This document shows, piece after piece, positions 12,545-24,574 of a stretch of DNA of 64,000 nucleotides. The position numbers and the translations under genes are program-made. The DNA lies in contig JAGVSM010003559.1 of the NCBI GenBank assembly GCA_022494885.1, positions 55,802-119,801 on the forward strand, written 5' to 3'. The stretch comes from Micrasema longulum. Lineage: Eukaryota; Arthropoda; Insecta; Trichoptera; Brachycentridae. Below the pieces are notes generated by a model. That model did no database searches. It had not been told where the DNA came from and was given only the letters and a program-made list of their open reading frames with translations. The stretch's first letter is position 1. The number at the start of each line of letters is the position of its first letter.

Positions 12545-12870
12545 ACGAAGCAGTTCTCGGACCAGGAAAAGATTGCAACGGGCGCTTCGTCTGTGGCGGC
12601 TTTCGGAAACGCGGGGTGCCGAGACGAATGCAGGTTTGTTGGCTGCAGTCTCGGGCGCGTCGCGCGCTGGTCGCGATCCTCGGGCACGAGGAGCCGACGG
12701 GGGAGAAACTGTCTCGAATCGAGCTCCGAAATCTGTCGCGTGTTAGCGTAACTCGGGAACCGCTTTACTACAACGCTGCTAAATCGAGCAGCTTAAATAA
12801 CTGTAAATAACATCGAGATCGTCACGAATCTGCGGCGAGAGCTGACTAGGTGACGGCGAGCCGTGCGGCT
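12545..12870. other. CpG-rich patch
   Basis: CpG-dense stretch (GTCTCGGGCGCGTCGCGCGC) about 4.4 kb beyond exon D, with short frames on both strands but no splice-compatible exon. Followed by a conserved-looking AT/GC mixed stretch to about 13010. Confidence 0.35.
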
Positions 12871-13191
12871 ATTGATGTCCCCCCTATTCCATTAGCCGTT
12901 GGGAAACTTTAAGGAATTCGGTTATCCAATCCAGATATTATGATTGGCTCCTCGCTTCCTTATTAAGGCCATTCTCGTGCATCGGCTGAATATGTCGGGG
13001 TGATTGTCCCAGTTATACAAATTGTACGCTCAATACTAGTTGTAAAATACAACTGTTTTGTTCATTTGGAAAACCCAAAAATAGACAGGCCATTTAAAAC
13101 TGATCATTACGAAACAATACAATTTTAACATTTAATTTATTTATTATTCGAAAGTAGTCAAATAGAAACTAAAAAAAAAACATAAAATTAT

Positions 13192-13366
13192 GTCAACAAT
13201 GTTTTGAGTTTGTCCAATTTTTTGTGGACAAGAACTGGATTCAACCGCCTGGGGAGTCACCTATCTTATCGTTCGTCATCTCTGTTGTAATGTGTTGATA
13301 TTGATAGCTCCCTGGGGGGTTGAATCCAGTCCTTATCTACAAACATTTGGACAAACTCGGAACATT
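13192..13366. repeat. FB-A outer arms without the middle
   Basis: TTTGAGTTTGTCCAA...GGACAAGAACTGGATTCAAC faces GGTTGAATCCAGTCCTTATC and AACATTTGGACAAACTC. The two outer termini are joined with the interior deleted. Confidence 0.75.
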
Positions 13367-14719
13367 TTTGATAAATCCACCTGGTCCAAGATTAAGTATA
13401 AATGTTAAAAAATATTTTCAGGCGTTGCCTAGTCTAGTATGTAGGTGGAACTTTTCAATCAAATGAATCTCCTTTTCGGAATTTACCTATACCTGATCTT
13501 TAAATACTGATCAAATTTTCACAGAACTTATTTTGACTCTCTTCTAAGACTGAGCTTAATATCCCTCTAGAGACGGTGCCTCGTGTTAGTTTAAGCAAAA
13601 TACGTCATATTTTTAAATAAAGATATTTAAAAACGAATATTTAATCCGTATTTATACTGTTTAATAACCCGGTTTCCATAATTTACTGTTTAAGAATAAT
13701 CATATCAGTACCATAGAGGATAAAACACTGGAGTCCACTTTTTGAAGTTATAAATATATAAACGTCTACTTTCGTCGTAAAATTGATTTTTTAAAGTTGA
13801 AATAAAATCTGAAGTCCACTTTCTTTTAATTCAAAAAACATCAGTAGGCCCAGATACGCTATTTTAATATGTATTATCGTATAATTATCAAAATAATAAT
13901 TTTTTTACATTGAAAGTTCTTTATAAGTCGAAATTATCTCATTTGGTTCAAAAGTTATGATGTTTCGGAAATCGCACAATCTTCACATCACAAAGTCTCG
14001 TTTCCAGAACATTTCGTTGGACATGACTCCGGTGGTTTATCATTTAAGGTACAGATATAATATCAAGCCTTGTATTATATGTGAACTCATGTGACATCAT
14101 AAGCACACAAGGGTTTAAAAGAAATGCAGTGCGCGGTATTAAAATTTCTCATAAAAATACTTGTCCATAACTGGAACACCGCCCAGTGCACAGCGGCCGG
14201 TGGTGGGGCGAGAGGTTGGGGTGTCGGGGGAGGGGGGGTCTCCGCTCTTCCAATTTAAACAAATCAGTTTTTATTAATACGAAAATCGCTGTAAACAATT
14301 ACCGACAATTGTGGCATCCACTAGAATCCTCTCATAGAGCGGACCCGCTGAGGTATCTACTCTACATACTCGCGCACACATAGGCAGTCAGGCACGCATT
14401 ACCCCACACACACACTCGCTGATGATAATAATTATACAGGGTGTTTCGGTATCGGACCGCGAAACTTAGGGTTATTTCCCTTCTCGTTAATCTCAATCAT
14501 AAAAACAATTCTATCATCATATTTATCCAGTTTTTAATTATGAAACACACAAACACAAAAAAGAAAATTTCGTTTAATAGGAAGCGGGGGTAGTGATAAA
14601 TTTATATCCTGTGTGACATTCACCATTCTGTGTCGGGACGGATGGAGAATACAGTTATGTTTGTGAACCCTGGACTAGTGTTTTCGACTCGAAGGTGGCT
14701 CTCGACTGAAAAAGGTGTT

Positions 14720-14880
14720 CGCCTAAAACGAGGTCCTAGGTTTGATTTCTGACCTGGTTGTACACTGCTATATTTTATCGTTCTCGGACTGGCACCTGAA
14801 GCGTTACACTGATCACCAATTGGAGTACTATTGCAGTCCCTTATGCACGAATGGGTGTGAAAGGGGAAACGATGACGACA
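14720..14880 (+). repeat. S1 SINE, degraded
   Basis: B-box relic CGAGGTCCTAGGTTTGATTT, then TCGGACTGGCACCTGAAGCG, TTGCAGTCCCTTATGCACGA and a GATGACGA end. Confidence 0.65.
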
Positions 14881-14929
14881 TTCTAAATCAACATGAACAA
14901 TTTAAGAATTAATATGGGTTTCAAACGGA

Positions 14930-15008
14930 GGTCATAATCTTGTAAATGCCTAGACTTTCATACTCCCTTCTCAAAATTTTTTTTCCTCTCTCGCGACAAA
15001 TTTAGACC
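14930..15008 (+). repeat. FB-A fragment
   Basis: TCTTGTAAATGCCTAGACTT and TCATACTCCCTTCTCAAAA, then CTCTCGCGACAAATTTAGA, match the right arm. Confidence 0.7.
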
Positions 15009-15619
15009 GATATTTTACGTCCACCGCGACGCGACGAAGTGGTCTCATCTCGACTCGAATTTCGTTTTGACGTTTTTTACGTATTCGTGATCACAATGGA
15101 ACTTTCGTGAACACCTATTATAAAATGTCAAAATAATTACGTTTCGCGACGTTTAATCCTGCCGCGCAATCACATATTTGAATTTCACCGGTGGAAATAT
15201 GGAAAATATTCCAAAACTGCTATTTTTATTTAGTTATTTATCACGCTATTTATTGCATTTAGCCGGCGGTTGGCAAGCTAAATGTCCAGAAAAGCAGTCG
15301 CCATAGTAATTGTAATTTAATTTAAATTTTTTGTACTAGGTACTCCTTACTATTTTACAAATGCAATACATTGTATTATTTTTTAAACGCCGATTTTTCG
15401 CCAGTGACCTGTATTTATTTACGAGGAAAACAAAAAACAAACCGACACGAGCGTTGACTTAGAGATTACACACGCGTCGACTTGTGACTGCGAGAATTTA
15501 GCATGTTTTGAGCACGTCGATAGTTATTTGTGATTGTCTAATATCTAATAGGGCAATTTCGAAATATTAGAATGTTTGAGAATCGTAATATTTGAGGAGC
15601 AACGGACAGTTTCCTCGGA

Positions 15620-15870
15620 ATTCCTCGTCCAGCCGTGATTTACCCACTTGCGTATTCATGGAAGCATCCTACATCAGGCGCACAAAGGATGCGGGTACTG
15701 AGCACTGTGCTGTGTGCTGACTCGCGCGGCACGCCGAACCGGGCCTTGCGCGCCCGCACCCAAGGCGCACAGTCCCGCGGCACGCACCCGCGGCCGCGCC
15801 ACACGAAAATACACCCTAATGACCTTTCGCGCAAGACCCGCTTTCCTTTGAGAGCGACGCGTAAAAAGGA
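15620..15870. other. CpG-rich patch
   Basis: Strong CpG cluster (CACCCGCGGCCGCGCCACAC) between repeats. Frames of 64 and 81 codons on opposite strands look like artefacts. Confidence 0.35.
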
Positions 15871-16305
15871 TTTCTTTTAAATTACTTCAAATTGAATCAA
15901 TCGGATTTCAAAGCGAACGAATTTGATTATTTTATTGTACGGCGCGGGTGAGACACTAGGGCGATAATCCCGCGAGGTTTATGGCGTCCACGTTCGTTGA
16001 GTATTTTTTCCTGTTCTTTATTATGTAAAATTAAAATTAAATCCGTGAAAAAAGAGTTTGAATAGAAAAATGGGCGTCAGTTCTGTATTATGCGCACTAC
16101 ACTTATCTACGCGTGTGTTATTGCCGACTGCATGCATTTCTTGCAGAGGCCATTCACCCCGAAACCCATTTTGTAAATAATTTCCTATCATATTTATATT
16201 CCCGAGAAGATTACGAAAGACCCCTTTTAGGGACAAGCGTAGCAATATTTGTTTAAAGACGTATTTACAATTTAAACGATTAAATTATTAACAAATGAGT
16301 ATGCT

Positions 16306-16762
16306 CAAATGTTTGTTGACAGGTTGGATTCCTCCCTCGGGAGTTATTTAGATTTAAATTTTGAAGGTTTTAAAAAAAAAAAAAATTTAAAATTGAAGAA
16401 GGTAATATGGACTAGAGTAGATATTCTAGGCATTAATAGGGCTTATGACCTGTCATTGGCTAGTTTGAATGGCCACTTTACACGCTGTATAACATTCACC
16501 ATTCTGCAAAATAAATGTTTAGCTTTTACTTCGCGAAATTCAACAGATGGAAGAGTTAGGGAAATGTGGATGTTTCAACATAGGCAGAATTGTAAATGTT
16601 ACGCAGTGTGTAAAATTACAGGTCATAAGCCCTGTAAATGCCTAGACTTCCATTTTCCCTTCTCAAAAATGTTCTCCCTCTCTGTTGCAACAAATTTAGA
16701 TATAAGTAACTCGCTCAGGAGGAAATCCACCGTTTGGACATACACAAAACATTGTCGATAAA
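16306..16762. repeat. FB-A full-length foldback copy
   Basis: Outer arms 16306-16352 (CAAATGTTTGTTGACAGG...) and 16699-16745 are inverted, as are the inner blocks GGCTTATGACCTGTCATTGG (left) and AATTACAGGTCATAAGCCC (right). The 150-codon open frame across this interval is a by-product of the repeat, not a gene. Confidence 0.85.
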
Positions 16763-17275
16763 GCTATGTTATTAATTTCAGTTTCTCCGGGTAATATATT
16801 TTTTTAATTCATTCGTCCCGCTTTTATGTTTCAGATCCTCGTGGTGATTGATTCCACCGTCGCGAGGATTTGCTACCAAACTTCGATGGTTTTAGAATTT
16901 TGTTTCGAGGCGAATTTCATAAAGACATCACCTCTCGAAACTCCAGTAACATCGTGCAAAACAAATTATAGTAATTTCCTCCAGCGGCGCGAGACATAGG
17001 TCTCGATAGCGGCGATATGTTCAGCTTCGGGCGTAGTCCAGCTTCCGTCATTAGAAGGGAAGATGGTGATATTATTCGAAAGGATGTCTCCGTCCGTGTT
17101 GCGGGTTTCGCGAGAGAGAGTCACCAACAGTAGGGAAATGCGCGTTTACTCGGTTTACGATGGTCTATATATTATATTGTATAACATACGCGTACAGTGT
17201 ATTCAATGTCGACATTTAAATATAATTATTTTCCTCCTTCACTGCACATCATGAAAAATGTCGTAATCTACTCAC

Positions 17276-17351
17276 CAGCTGGGGATAGTTTGGATCTGAT
17301 TTCTCCCCCCGAATCGTCGTTTTCCATGGCCTGAGGTTTGCTGAAAATTCC
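17276..17351 (-). CDS. Exon D of the same gene, last recognisable exon in the window
   Basis: A 76-nt exon lies between acceptor TTATTTTCAG and a consensus donor G|GTGAGT. It reads GIFSKPQAMENDDSGGEI then RSKLSPA and ends in phase 1, so the protein continues in another exon at lower coordinates. I could not recognise that exon in 1-17275; it may be short, or it may lie beyond the window. The upstream intron (17352-19913, 2.6 kb) carries a decayed FB-A copy and unassigned AT-rich sequence. Confidence 0.85.
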
Positions 17352-18637
17352 CTGAAAATAAAGTAGAAGAATATTTAGTTTACGCGTATATGTACGAGTA
17401 TCTTTCTCGTGGGGTCTCGCGAATGAATATGATCTCGCGAATCTTATTCGTTTTCAACTTGTACTTACACCGGAACACGGTTCACCAAAATACTCGTACA
17501 TTGATAATCTCATATTTATAGTATAGTATATAATATTATTATACGGGTAACTTCGTAATGATTAAACATTTTATTACATTTACATTTTTATCATCATATT
17601 ACTTCGTCACTTCGATGATTATGATACCTGCTGACGAGCTTCGGTGTCGGTTTCGATTTCGACTAAAAACTGGCCGAAATTTCGGCTTAACCGAAACCTG
17701 CGGTCGGGGTGTGAATAAAAATAACACAATTAGAGATATCGGGTTACCCATTCAAATAATTAGTTGTATTGCCATTGCACCGAACTGATTTTGAGATTTT
17801 CGGCTATAGTTAGTAGTTCTAAGATCTTTCGTATTTACATATTCGCAATTTCTTTATATAATTAATAAGTTAATGTTCCTTTAGCGTACGCGTACCTACA
17901 TTGAAGAAATGCTACACGTTATAATTCATATGATGTATAACCGACGAACTAAAACGCGCTAAAAATAAGCAAATTAACTTATTGTTGTTTTTTTTCTTAT
18001 TTCATTGTGTATTTTATTTGATACTTATTTTAATGAACTCGTAAGATTTAACAATAAAAACGCCTAATTTCGGTCGTTTTGAAGTGACTTTAAGCTTATT
18101 TAAGTTTCGGTTTTGGCTGAAAATCTCGTTTCGGTCGGTCACTGATGCCGGTGTTAAGTTTGAAAGTAATGTAACGTAGATGTACTGTTTCGCGACAATA
18201 TTTTGATTATGTCTAAAATAATGTAAACAAGTAGTGAATTTCATTCCCTCTTAGGGTGTTCATCGAGAATGATGAATTAATCAGCAGAGACGATTTTAAA
18301 AAGACGATTAAAGTAGAAATCTAAGCGTAAAAAGTTATTAGTTAAACTAAAACCATCAAATTACACGCAAATTTAGCTCCGTAAATGACTAAATTTCCAT
18401 ATTCCCGTCTAAAAAATGATTTCGTCTCTGTTGTAATATGTATCAATGTGAATATTCTGGATTAAACTGATTAGAGTTCTATAGTTACATGTAGTCCAGC
18501 CAGGTCCTCCAGGCTTCTCCTCATCAGCAAGGACTGCTGTTCGAACTCCGCCACACTGTTCCCAGCGCTGGACGCGGTCGACAAGTCCTGCAAAAAGTCC
18601 ACCCGTTAACAACTGCACGCCCACGCGGTCGAGTTGA

Positions 18638-18995
18638 ATCGACAATATTTGAGTTTGCCCAAATGTCGATAAACAGAGACTGAACTCCGCCCCCCCGGGG
18701 GTTAGCATATTACGACAGAGACGGAGGACATTTTAGAGAAAGAAATATAGAAGTCTAGACATTTACAGGGCTCATCATCCGCCATTAAATTACGAAATAT
18801 TTCATTCGGACGAATCTCAGCCATATAAAAAAAAAGAATTTAGCTGTTCGACTTCATAAAAATTAGCGGATGGAAGAATTGAAGCGATATAAATGTTCAA
18901 ACATAGGCAAAATGGTGAAAGCTAAACCGTAAGTCCTAGATTTCCATATTAACTTCTCTAAAATGTTCTCCATCTCTGTTGAAATATGCTAATCG
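18638..18995. repeat. FB-A copy, decayed foldback
   Basis: The left outer end is ATATTTGAGTTTGCCCAAAT. Then come GAGACGGAGGACATTTTAG and GTCTAGACATTTACAGGGCT, the central GACGAATCTCAGCC and the right arm AAACATAGGCAAAATGGTG with TCTCCATCTCTGTTG. A further fragment lies at 18380-18440. Confidence 0.75.
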
Positions 18996-19913
18996 TGTTT
19001 AATATCCAATTTGCTGTTTGCTACGTAACATCTCCTAGACCCGTCGGCTCCAAACTTGGCAGGGAATAAATGTGTGACAATTTAATAAGTAATTAAGTTT
19101 TTGTATCCAATTTACCGTAGGGGCTGACGTTTCTCGTCATAAACTCGGTATTTTATACTGCCTTATCAGATCTTCTAGCCCGCGAACAACCGATCCATCG
19201 TTTACGTATTCTAAACTACAATTTAATTACCGATTATTCTGCAGTGATTGTTTGACCATTTCTTAGCTGCAACGAAAGACATTCGAAAGATGCGCTGAAA
19301 TTATCGTCCCGAAATAGCCGAGTATCTGAGATAGGGGTAAGGATTATTTTTAGTTCGTGATAAGGAAGTTCAGTGCTACGGGAGATTGGGAAATAAATGT
19401 ATGGCGAAGTTTCGCGAAAATACATGAAAAAACTAATAAAAATGAACTACGTCGAATGAGCTGAGTTTTGATGATTCAACCAATAATATATAGTGTTGTG
19501 ATAGATTACCGGTTTCCGGGACTCACCAATAAACGGAACTCTGTGACGAGAACGTGTATCGTCGCGAGCGGAGAAATTTTAAAATGACAAAACTTTGAAA
19601 AATCATAGCGCTGGTAATACGAAAAAGAAAAATGTTTTTAAAAAATTGTTTGGCCTAGTTATTCGAATATTGCGTTAATTTTTAAAATAGAAAAAGTATA
19701 CAGAAAACTATCGAGTGGATAAAAAAAAAATATGTGGATATTTGCTAAAAAAACAGTAAAAAAATGTATTTACTGCCTTCGAACGGGAAAGCTGACGCTA
19801 GTTGGGCAGTTTTAGCGACTCACCGGCAAAAACCAAGAAAATTTACCGTTTGTAACAGAAAATGTAAATTGCGTCGACACATTTAAAATGCTGTTTTTAA
19901 TATTTTTAATTAC

Positions 19914-20007
19914 CTGCACGTCGGGGTCCTTAGAAACACTCAAGTCCAGAGTTCTATCCCCGTCCGAGTCCATACCGGAGGCGCTATCATCTTGCATTGA
20001 ATTTGAT
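19914..20007 (-). CDS. Exon C of the same gene, carrying an LDLS motif
   Basis: A 94-nt exon lies between acceptor TTTTACAG and donor CAG|GTAATT. It reads SNSMQDDSASGMDSDGDR then TLDLSVSKDPDVQ and ends in phase 0. The LDLSVSK stretch resembles the PxDLS-type motif by which many repressors bind CtBP; that is inference from motif shape, since the proline is absent. Ser/Asp richness continues the acidic character of exon A. The 2.1-kb intron upstream (20008-22111) contains an S1 SINE and an S2 SINE. Confidence 0.88.
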
Positions 20008-20138
20008 CTGTAAAACATAGAATTTTCAAAAATATATCGAGTGATGTAAATTGGAATAGGCATCTACACATATATAACATAAAGTTGTTAGTGGGTATAT
20101 CTACCTTCGACATCGGTCGATATTACGATTTTTCTAAG

Positions 20139-20280
20139 ACAACAGGCCAGGAGGCCCAATTACAGTGGTGATTACATCATAGAACACCCAGACTCGAGAA
20201 AAATCACGTTAAGTTTTTGTGTTCTCACCGAGAATCGAACCCGGAACCTTTCGTGCGTGAGTCAAGTGTCTTGGCCGCCA
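20139..20280 (-). repeat. S2 SINE, nearly full length
   Basis: Minus strand: GGCGGCCAAGACACTTGACT, GGTTCCGGGTTCGATTCTCG, end GGGCCTCCTGGCCTGTTGT. It lies just upstream of exon C in the B-C intron. Confidence 0.8.
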
Positions 20281-20602
20281 AATGTAATTTCTACGTACAT
20301 TTTTTTTTGGTCTTGAAATATTATATACAAACATTAGGTATGTATGTTATCATTACAATATACTCGTATAAGTCCCGGAACCGGCAAAAATAATCACGAC
20401 AGGCTACTCACGGCAACTGGTGTAGTAATCCGATTCCCTATGCACCATCAATCATTGATAAGGAAAATAAAATCAATAATTCATTCATTGTTTATGTTTT
20501 CATATTTCGTATTGAGAATTAATCCCTTTTCTTTAAGAGCTTTTTCGATTGATAATTTGAAATGATTACGATTTGAACTTTCGTCGCTGACCGTGACACC
20601 GC

Positions 20603-20821
20603 GTCGGCCTCGTGGTGTAACGGTCATGCGAGAGGTCTCGGGTTCGATTCCCGACATGGCTGATATGAAATATTTATTTAAAAATGTGTTTTCAAACTAG
20701 AATATTTCGCAGTCCCTGGACTGGTACCCGAAGCCTAAGATTGATCGTCTCATCTTCCAATGCAACGGTGTAGCAATGCAGTGCCCTATGCCCCATCAGG
20801 TGCGGAAAGGGAAGGATGATG
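20603..20821 (+). repeat. S1 SINE, full length
   Basis: tRNA-like head CGGCCTCGTGGTGTAACGGT with B box GGGTTCGATTCCCGA. The body has GTCCCTGGACTGGTACCCGA, and the 3' end GCAGTGCCCTATGCCCCAT then GGAAGGATGATG. It lies inside the intron between exons B and C, opposite to the gene strand. Confidence 0.85.
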
Positions 20822-21860
20822 TACTGAACTTGTATTTTTGACGATTTGTAAGTTCCATTGAATAAAAATGAACTTAATATTAAAATAAACCCAATATCCA
20901 AGTGTGGAATGTAAAGTTCCTTATCCGATATTGAATGAGTGTATCCGGCACGTGTTTGGAAAACAAATGAATATTTCAACCGTTAGAAATCGGAATTGTT
21001 GGAACAATTAAACCTTCGATTCAATAATAAACCGTTTACAATGATACGCTTCAATAATAATAATATCTACAGCTTTATATTATACTCTCAACTTACTATA
21101 ATTACTGATTACTATTCGTTTTAAGGATCGTTTTCATAAGATGATAATTATTTCAAGTCCAGCTACGCGATTGTCTGTAATTCGGCGAAGCTTCGCGAGA
21201 CATTCAACAGATGTCAGTATTCGCGCGTAGTCACGGATCTTCAAATTTATGATTTCCGACTCTGAGGTTAGGATTCTGAAATTAAACATGGTAAGCTGCA
21301 ACCTATTCATGATTTTTAATATAATGGTGTTAGCCGACATTTTATTATTGAACAATTTAAGATAACGAACATAAAACATTTAATTACAAAAGAAATTAAA
21401 AATTAAATAAATATCGAGACTTTGGGATACAATCGCCATGGTTTAAACGGAAAATGAGTAACGTTAAAGGACTACCGTCCCATTGCAGCAAATGTACGAA
21501 CACAATTAAAATCTCTAATAAAGGGACTCACGCATCTAACAAGTAAATAGGAAAACAACGGACCGTGATATATCTATAACGTCAGACACGCCAATTAAAA
21601 CGTAATATTGTATAAATCATCAATGTTTTGTACAAAATGAAGCTCAAAAGACTAGTTGTGTTATTAATAAATAAAATTATTGGAGGCGTTCATTTTTTTA
21701 CTTCAACCCATGTGTGGCGTGGCGTGGCTGCAATGTCACATGAGTTTACATAAAACAAAAGATTTGATATGTCTCATATTAAAAAAAATAATAGGCTCAG
21801 TGCCATAACATACCTAAATTCTGTGACTATTTTTACAAATTATGGAAAAAAGATTATTCA

Positions 21861-21910
21861 TCATCATTCCGTTTCCGCATCTAGTGCTGCATAAGCCATT
21901 GTATCGGTAT
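21861..21910 (-). repeat. S1 SINE 3' scrap
   Basis: ATCATCATTCCGTTTCCGCA then TAGTGCTGCATAAGCCATTG on the plus strand is the inverse of the S1 end. Confidence 0.45.
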
Positions 21911-22111
21911 ACCCACGTTTACCAATATATAGCAGCATATAAGATCAGTGGATAGATTATTAAACAGTTCATATTGTGTTAATTCTGTATTTAAAAACAT
22001 ATTGTCACATTTTGCTTAATATAACACGACGTTACAGCACCGTTCAGAGGGATTTTAGCACAGTCTTTACGAGTTGAAATAGTAAGTGCGCCGTATTATC
22101 TCGCTACATAC

Positions 22112-22241
22112 CTGTGAGCTTCTACGGGACTTTGAGGTTCTCTCTCTTCCTGAAAATGAGATCCGAGCATTCCCAGTTGACTCAAGTGTCCCATGGCGCC
22201 TTGTGACCACCTTCTCTGTAGCCAAACAGGATACGGTTTTC
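22112..22241 (-). CDS. Exon B of the same gene
   Basis: A 130-nt exon lies between acceptor TTTTTTAG and donor CAG|GTATGT, 225 nt downstream of exon A. The split glycine codon (G|GA) joins the exons in frame and gives KPYPVWLQRRWSQGAMG followed by HLSQLGMLGSHFQEEREP and QSPVEAH. The exon ends in phase 2, and its AG joins A of exon C to make arginine. The WLQRRW segment is the most distinctive and probably conserved part. It resembles no DNA-binding domain I can name. Matching phases on both sides and consensus splice sites make it a real exon. Confidence 0.88.
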
Positions 22242-22466
22242 CTAAAAAACATAAAATAATGTTTAAAAAAAACAAACGTTATTTTAGGAGGAAATAAGAA
22301 TGCTTTGAAACGAGCGGATTACTAAAAAAGTAAATTAATAATTATTAATCAAAACACTCTTTTCACGAGTTGCAGACTTTAATGTAAGTATGTCTCGACG
22401 TAACGGTTATTCTAAAATGATCAACTTTTTCGCGGTATTGTAAAAGTTAGGTACAAATTCACGAAC

Positions 22467-23438
22467 CCGCTTGGAGCGCTTCAATCGCCCTCACTTGTCC
22501 CGATAAGGCTTCGGCGACTTCATTCGACGAGAGTCCGTAGATCCCGAGAAGCTCTTTCATCGTGTTGACTGCATAATCCGTTAAAACTTTGTTATTGTTG
22601 GGCGGTTCCCCGTTGGGTATTTCGTCGTCTGCGTCTTCCACGTCCATCGGCTCATCTTTGTCTCCGTTGTCCGGCGTGAGGTCGCCGGGACTCTCGTCTC
22701 CGTCGTTTTTCAGGCTGCCGTCGTCGTCCTCCAGCTCGTCGGAGTTGTCCGAGTCCCTTCTTCTCGCGGGTGAGTTAGTTTTGATAAGCTGGGAGATCGC
22801 GAAAGGACTTTTTGTACTAAAATTCTTCGATTTGTACTCGCTAGGTGTCAGGCCGCTATTCACGGCGGTTTTCGCCTGCGCAACCACGTTCGGAAGCTGG
22901 AGGCTTTGGATGTACGATTGCTGAAATTGAGAAGAAACGTTCAAACTTCTCAGGACTTCCATTCGTTTTTGGTGTTCCGCGAAATCTAGCATGCTCGCGC
23001 CTCTCGAATCGTCGGTTTCTATATTTTCGTTCGAGTCGGTACTGATTCTTCTGCCGGACAGATCGACCGCTCCGGCGCCTTTGAGCAGTACCATGTTCTT
23101 GACTCCGATCTTGACACACTTATCTATCGAATCTTCGTTATCTTCCGCGAGTTCCGAGTCGTCTCTCTCCATTCTCTCGTCGTCATTCTCGTCTTCTTCG
23201 TAGCTGCGCGCCGACGGGGAGAATCTATCCGCGTCGAGGGGCACCGCGGGGTTCTGCGCGAGAGCCTCCGCCGGAGCACATCTGGGCTTGAAGTCCTTGC
23301 GTTTGTTCCTTTTGGGTTGCCAGGCCGGGGTCGCCGGAGGACCGAGACGTTCCCTGGGAGTCTCCTGGTGCGCAGACATCGCGGTAGTCATGGCAAGGAG
23401 AAATCTCAGATCCCGCTTGCTTCCGAACACCGATAGAG
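22467..23438 (-). CDS. Large internal exon of a nuclear regulator-like gene (exon A)
   Basis: The minus-strand exon follows a clean acceptor (TTTGTCTTCAG) and encodes 325 residues in phase 1-1. Seen: an N-terminal LRFLLAM segment, a basic patch (PKRNKRKDFKPR), two strongly acidic low-complexity stretches (about residues 80-105 and 235-285 of the exon), VDLSGR, a Q-rich helix-like SLQLPNVVAQ region, and a C-terminal MKELLGIYGL helix before the donor. This composition suits a nuclear transcriptional (co)regulator. No zinc finger, homeodomain or enzyme domain is visible. The best guess at family is the E93/Mblk-1/LCoR group of ecdysone-pathway regulators, because of the LxxLL-like and LDLS motifs here and in exon C, but I cannot confirm this. 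The frame is open upstream of the acceptor, so the ATG codons inside the exon need not be the start; at least one 5' exon is missing. The donor used here (GCGG|GTTCGT at 22466) is weak but is the one that keeps frame with exon B. A stronger GTGAGG donor at 22494 would break that frame. Confidence 0.9.
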
Positions 23439-23984
23439 CTGAAGACAAACGCGAAAACATTCATTTCATAAAAAACTTTATTTAATTATAAAAATATGTA
23501 TATTTATACGAAAATAAAATCTTATAAAGTTGTTTCATTTTTATGTTTCTAGTTTTTGTCATCCGAAATATATTCACCTCTCTAAGATCGACATCAGCTC
23601 TCCTTTGTATGGTTGTTACGTCATTGTTGCTCCCGATAGCCTGTTCCTATCTATCTTCTACAAGTTTCTATCACCGGAGGATGGGAGAAACAGGAGGCAC
23701 CGAATCAGTCTTGAGATTTAATCTGTAAACACAAAAAAATAACATTATTAGAATAACGGTTAATATTTTTATTGAATCAGGCTTGGACCGAGAACTTCAT
23801 TTTTTAATTAAAAAGCTAATAGATCGTATACGTCAATTTGATATACAATATACATGCTCAAAACAGCGCAACGTATTGAAATATTGTTGTAAATAAAAAC
23901 ATGTGACAATATAAATTAAGAAGTATTTTCAAGCGTTTCCCAGTATGTAAACGGTTCAAAACCAACGCCAGTTTTAAAAGGGTT

Positions 23985-24090
23985 TTAGCTTTTCAATGTT
24001 TTCATTCAGCATCACGAAAATCAACAAATGATGGAAGAGTTGAAAGAAATATGTATTTTATGACAACGGCGAAATGGCGAATGTCATTGC
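23985..24090 (+). repeat. FB-A fragment
   Basis: TTTTAGCTTTTCAATG, ATCACGAAAATCAACAAATGA and GATGGAAGAGTTGAAAGAAA match the centre-right part, directly before an S3 SINE. Confidence 0.55.
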
Positions 24091-24098
24091 CTGAACAG

Positions 24099-24246
24099 GG
24101 TGGCGGTCCCGTGACTAGCGGTGCGGAGTGCGGACTCGCGGATCAAAGGTCCGAGGTTCGAACCTGACCACTAGAACTTGGTTCCCATTTTCTAAAGGCG
24201 AGTTATTGATAACTCGTCGGAAATGGCCCCCAAAATCTAAATATTT
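24099..24246 (+). repeat. S3 SINE
   Basis: GGTGGCGGTCCCGTGACTAG, GGTCCGAGGTTCGAACCTGA, AACTTGGTTCCCATTTTCTA, GGAAATGGCCCCCAAAATCT. It follows an FB-A fragment directly. Confidence 0.8.
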
Positions 24247-24431
24247 TTTTTAAATCACAAAAATATATAGTTTTTTGTTCACTTTGCCTATCTGTGTGAA
24301 ACAGTACTTATGATTTTCTTTTTGTTTTACTGTAGAATGTTTTATTATTTAAACTTTCTACTGAATATGCTGTATAATTTTTAGGTTAATTTTTTTTATA
24401 AATCTTGGGTATAAGGAAATTCATATTTTAA

Positions 24432-24457
24432 AATATATATATATATATATATATATT
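24432..24457. repeat. (AT)n microsatellite
   Basis: About 13 AT units. Confidence 0.9.
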
Positions 24458-24574
24458 AAGCCAAATATGTTAATAGTATAAATGTTTGTAAAAGGCACAT
24501 TTGCCGTTTATGTTAATAAAATAAAATTATAAAAATAAAATAAAAACCAAAATTATATTTTGCAAAAAAAAATG

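Noticed and set aside
16309..16761. 150-codon plus-strand open frame
   Set aside because: It coincides with a full-length FB-A foldback; the residues encode the repeat arms (GHKPCKCLD and similar).
22589..23203. Plus-strand frames rich in Ser/Leu over exon A
   Set aside because: They are antisense to the acidic tracts of the real exon; Ser-rich frames are expected opposite Asp/Glu codons.
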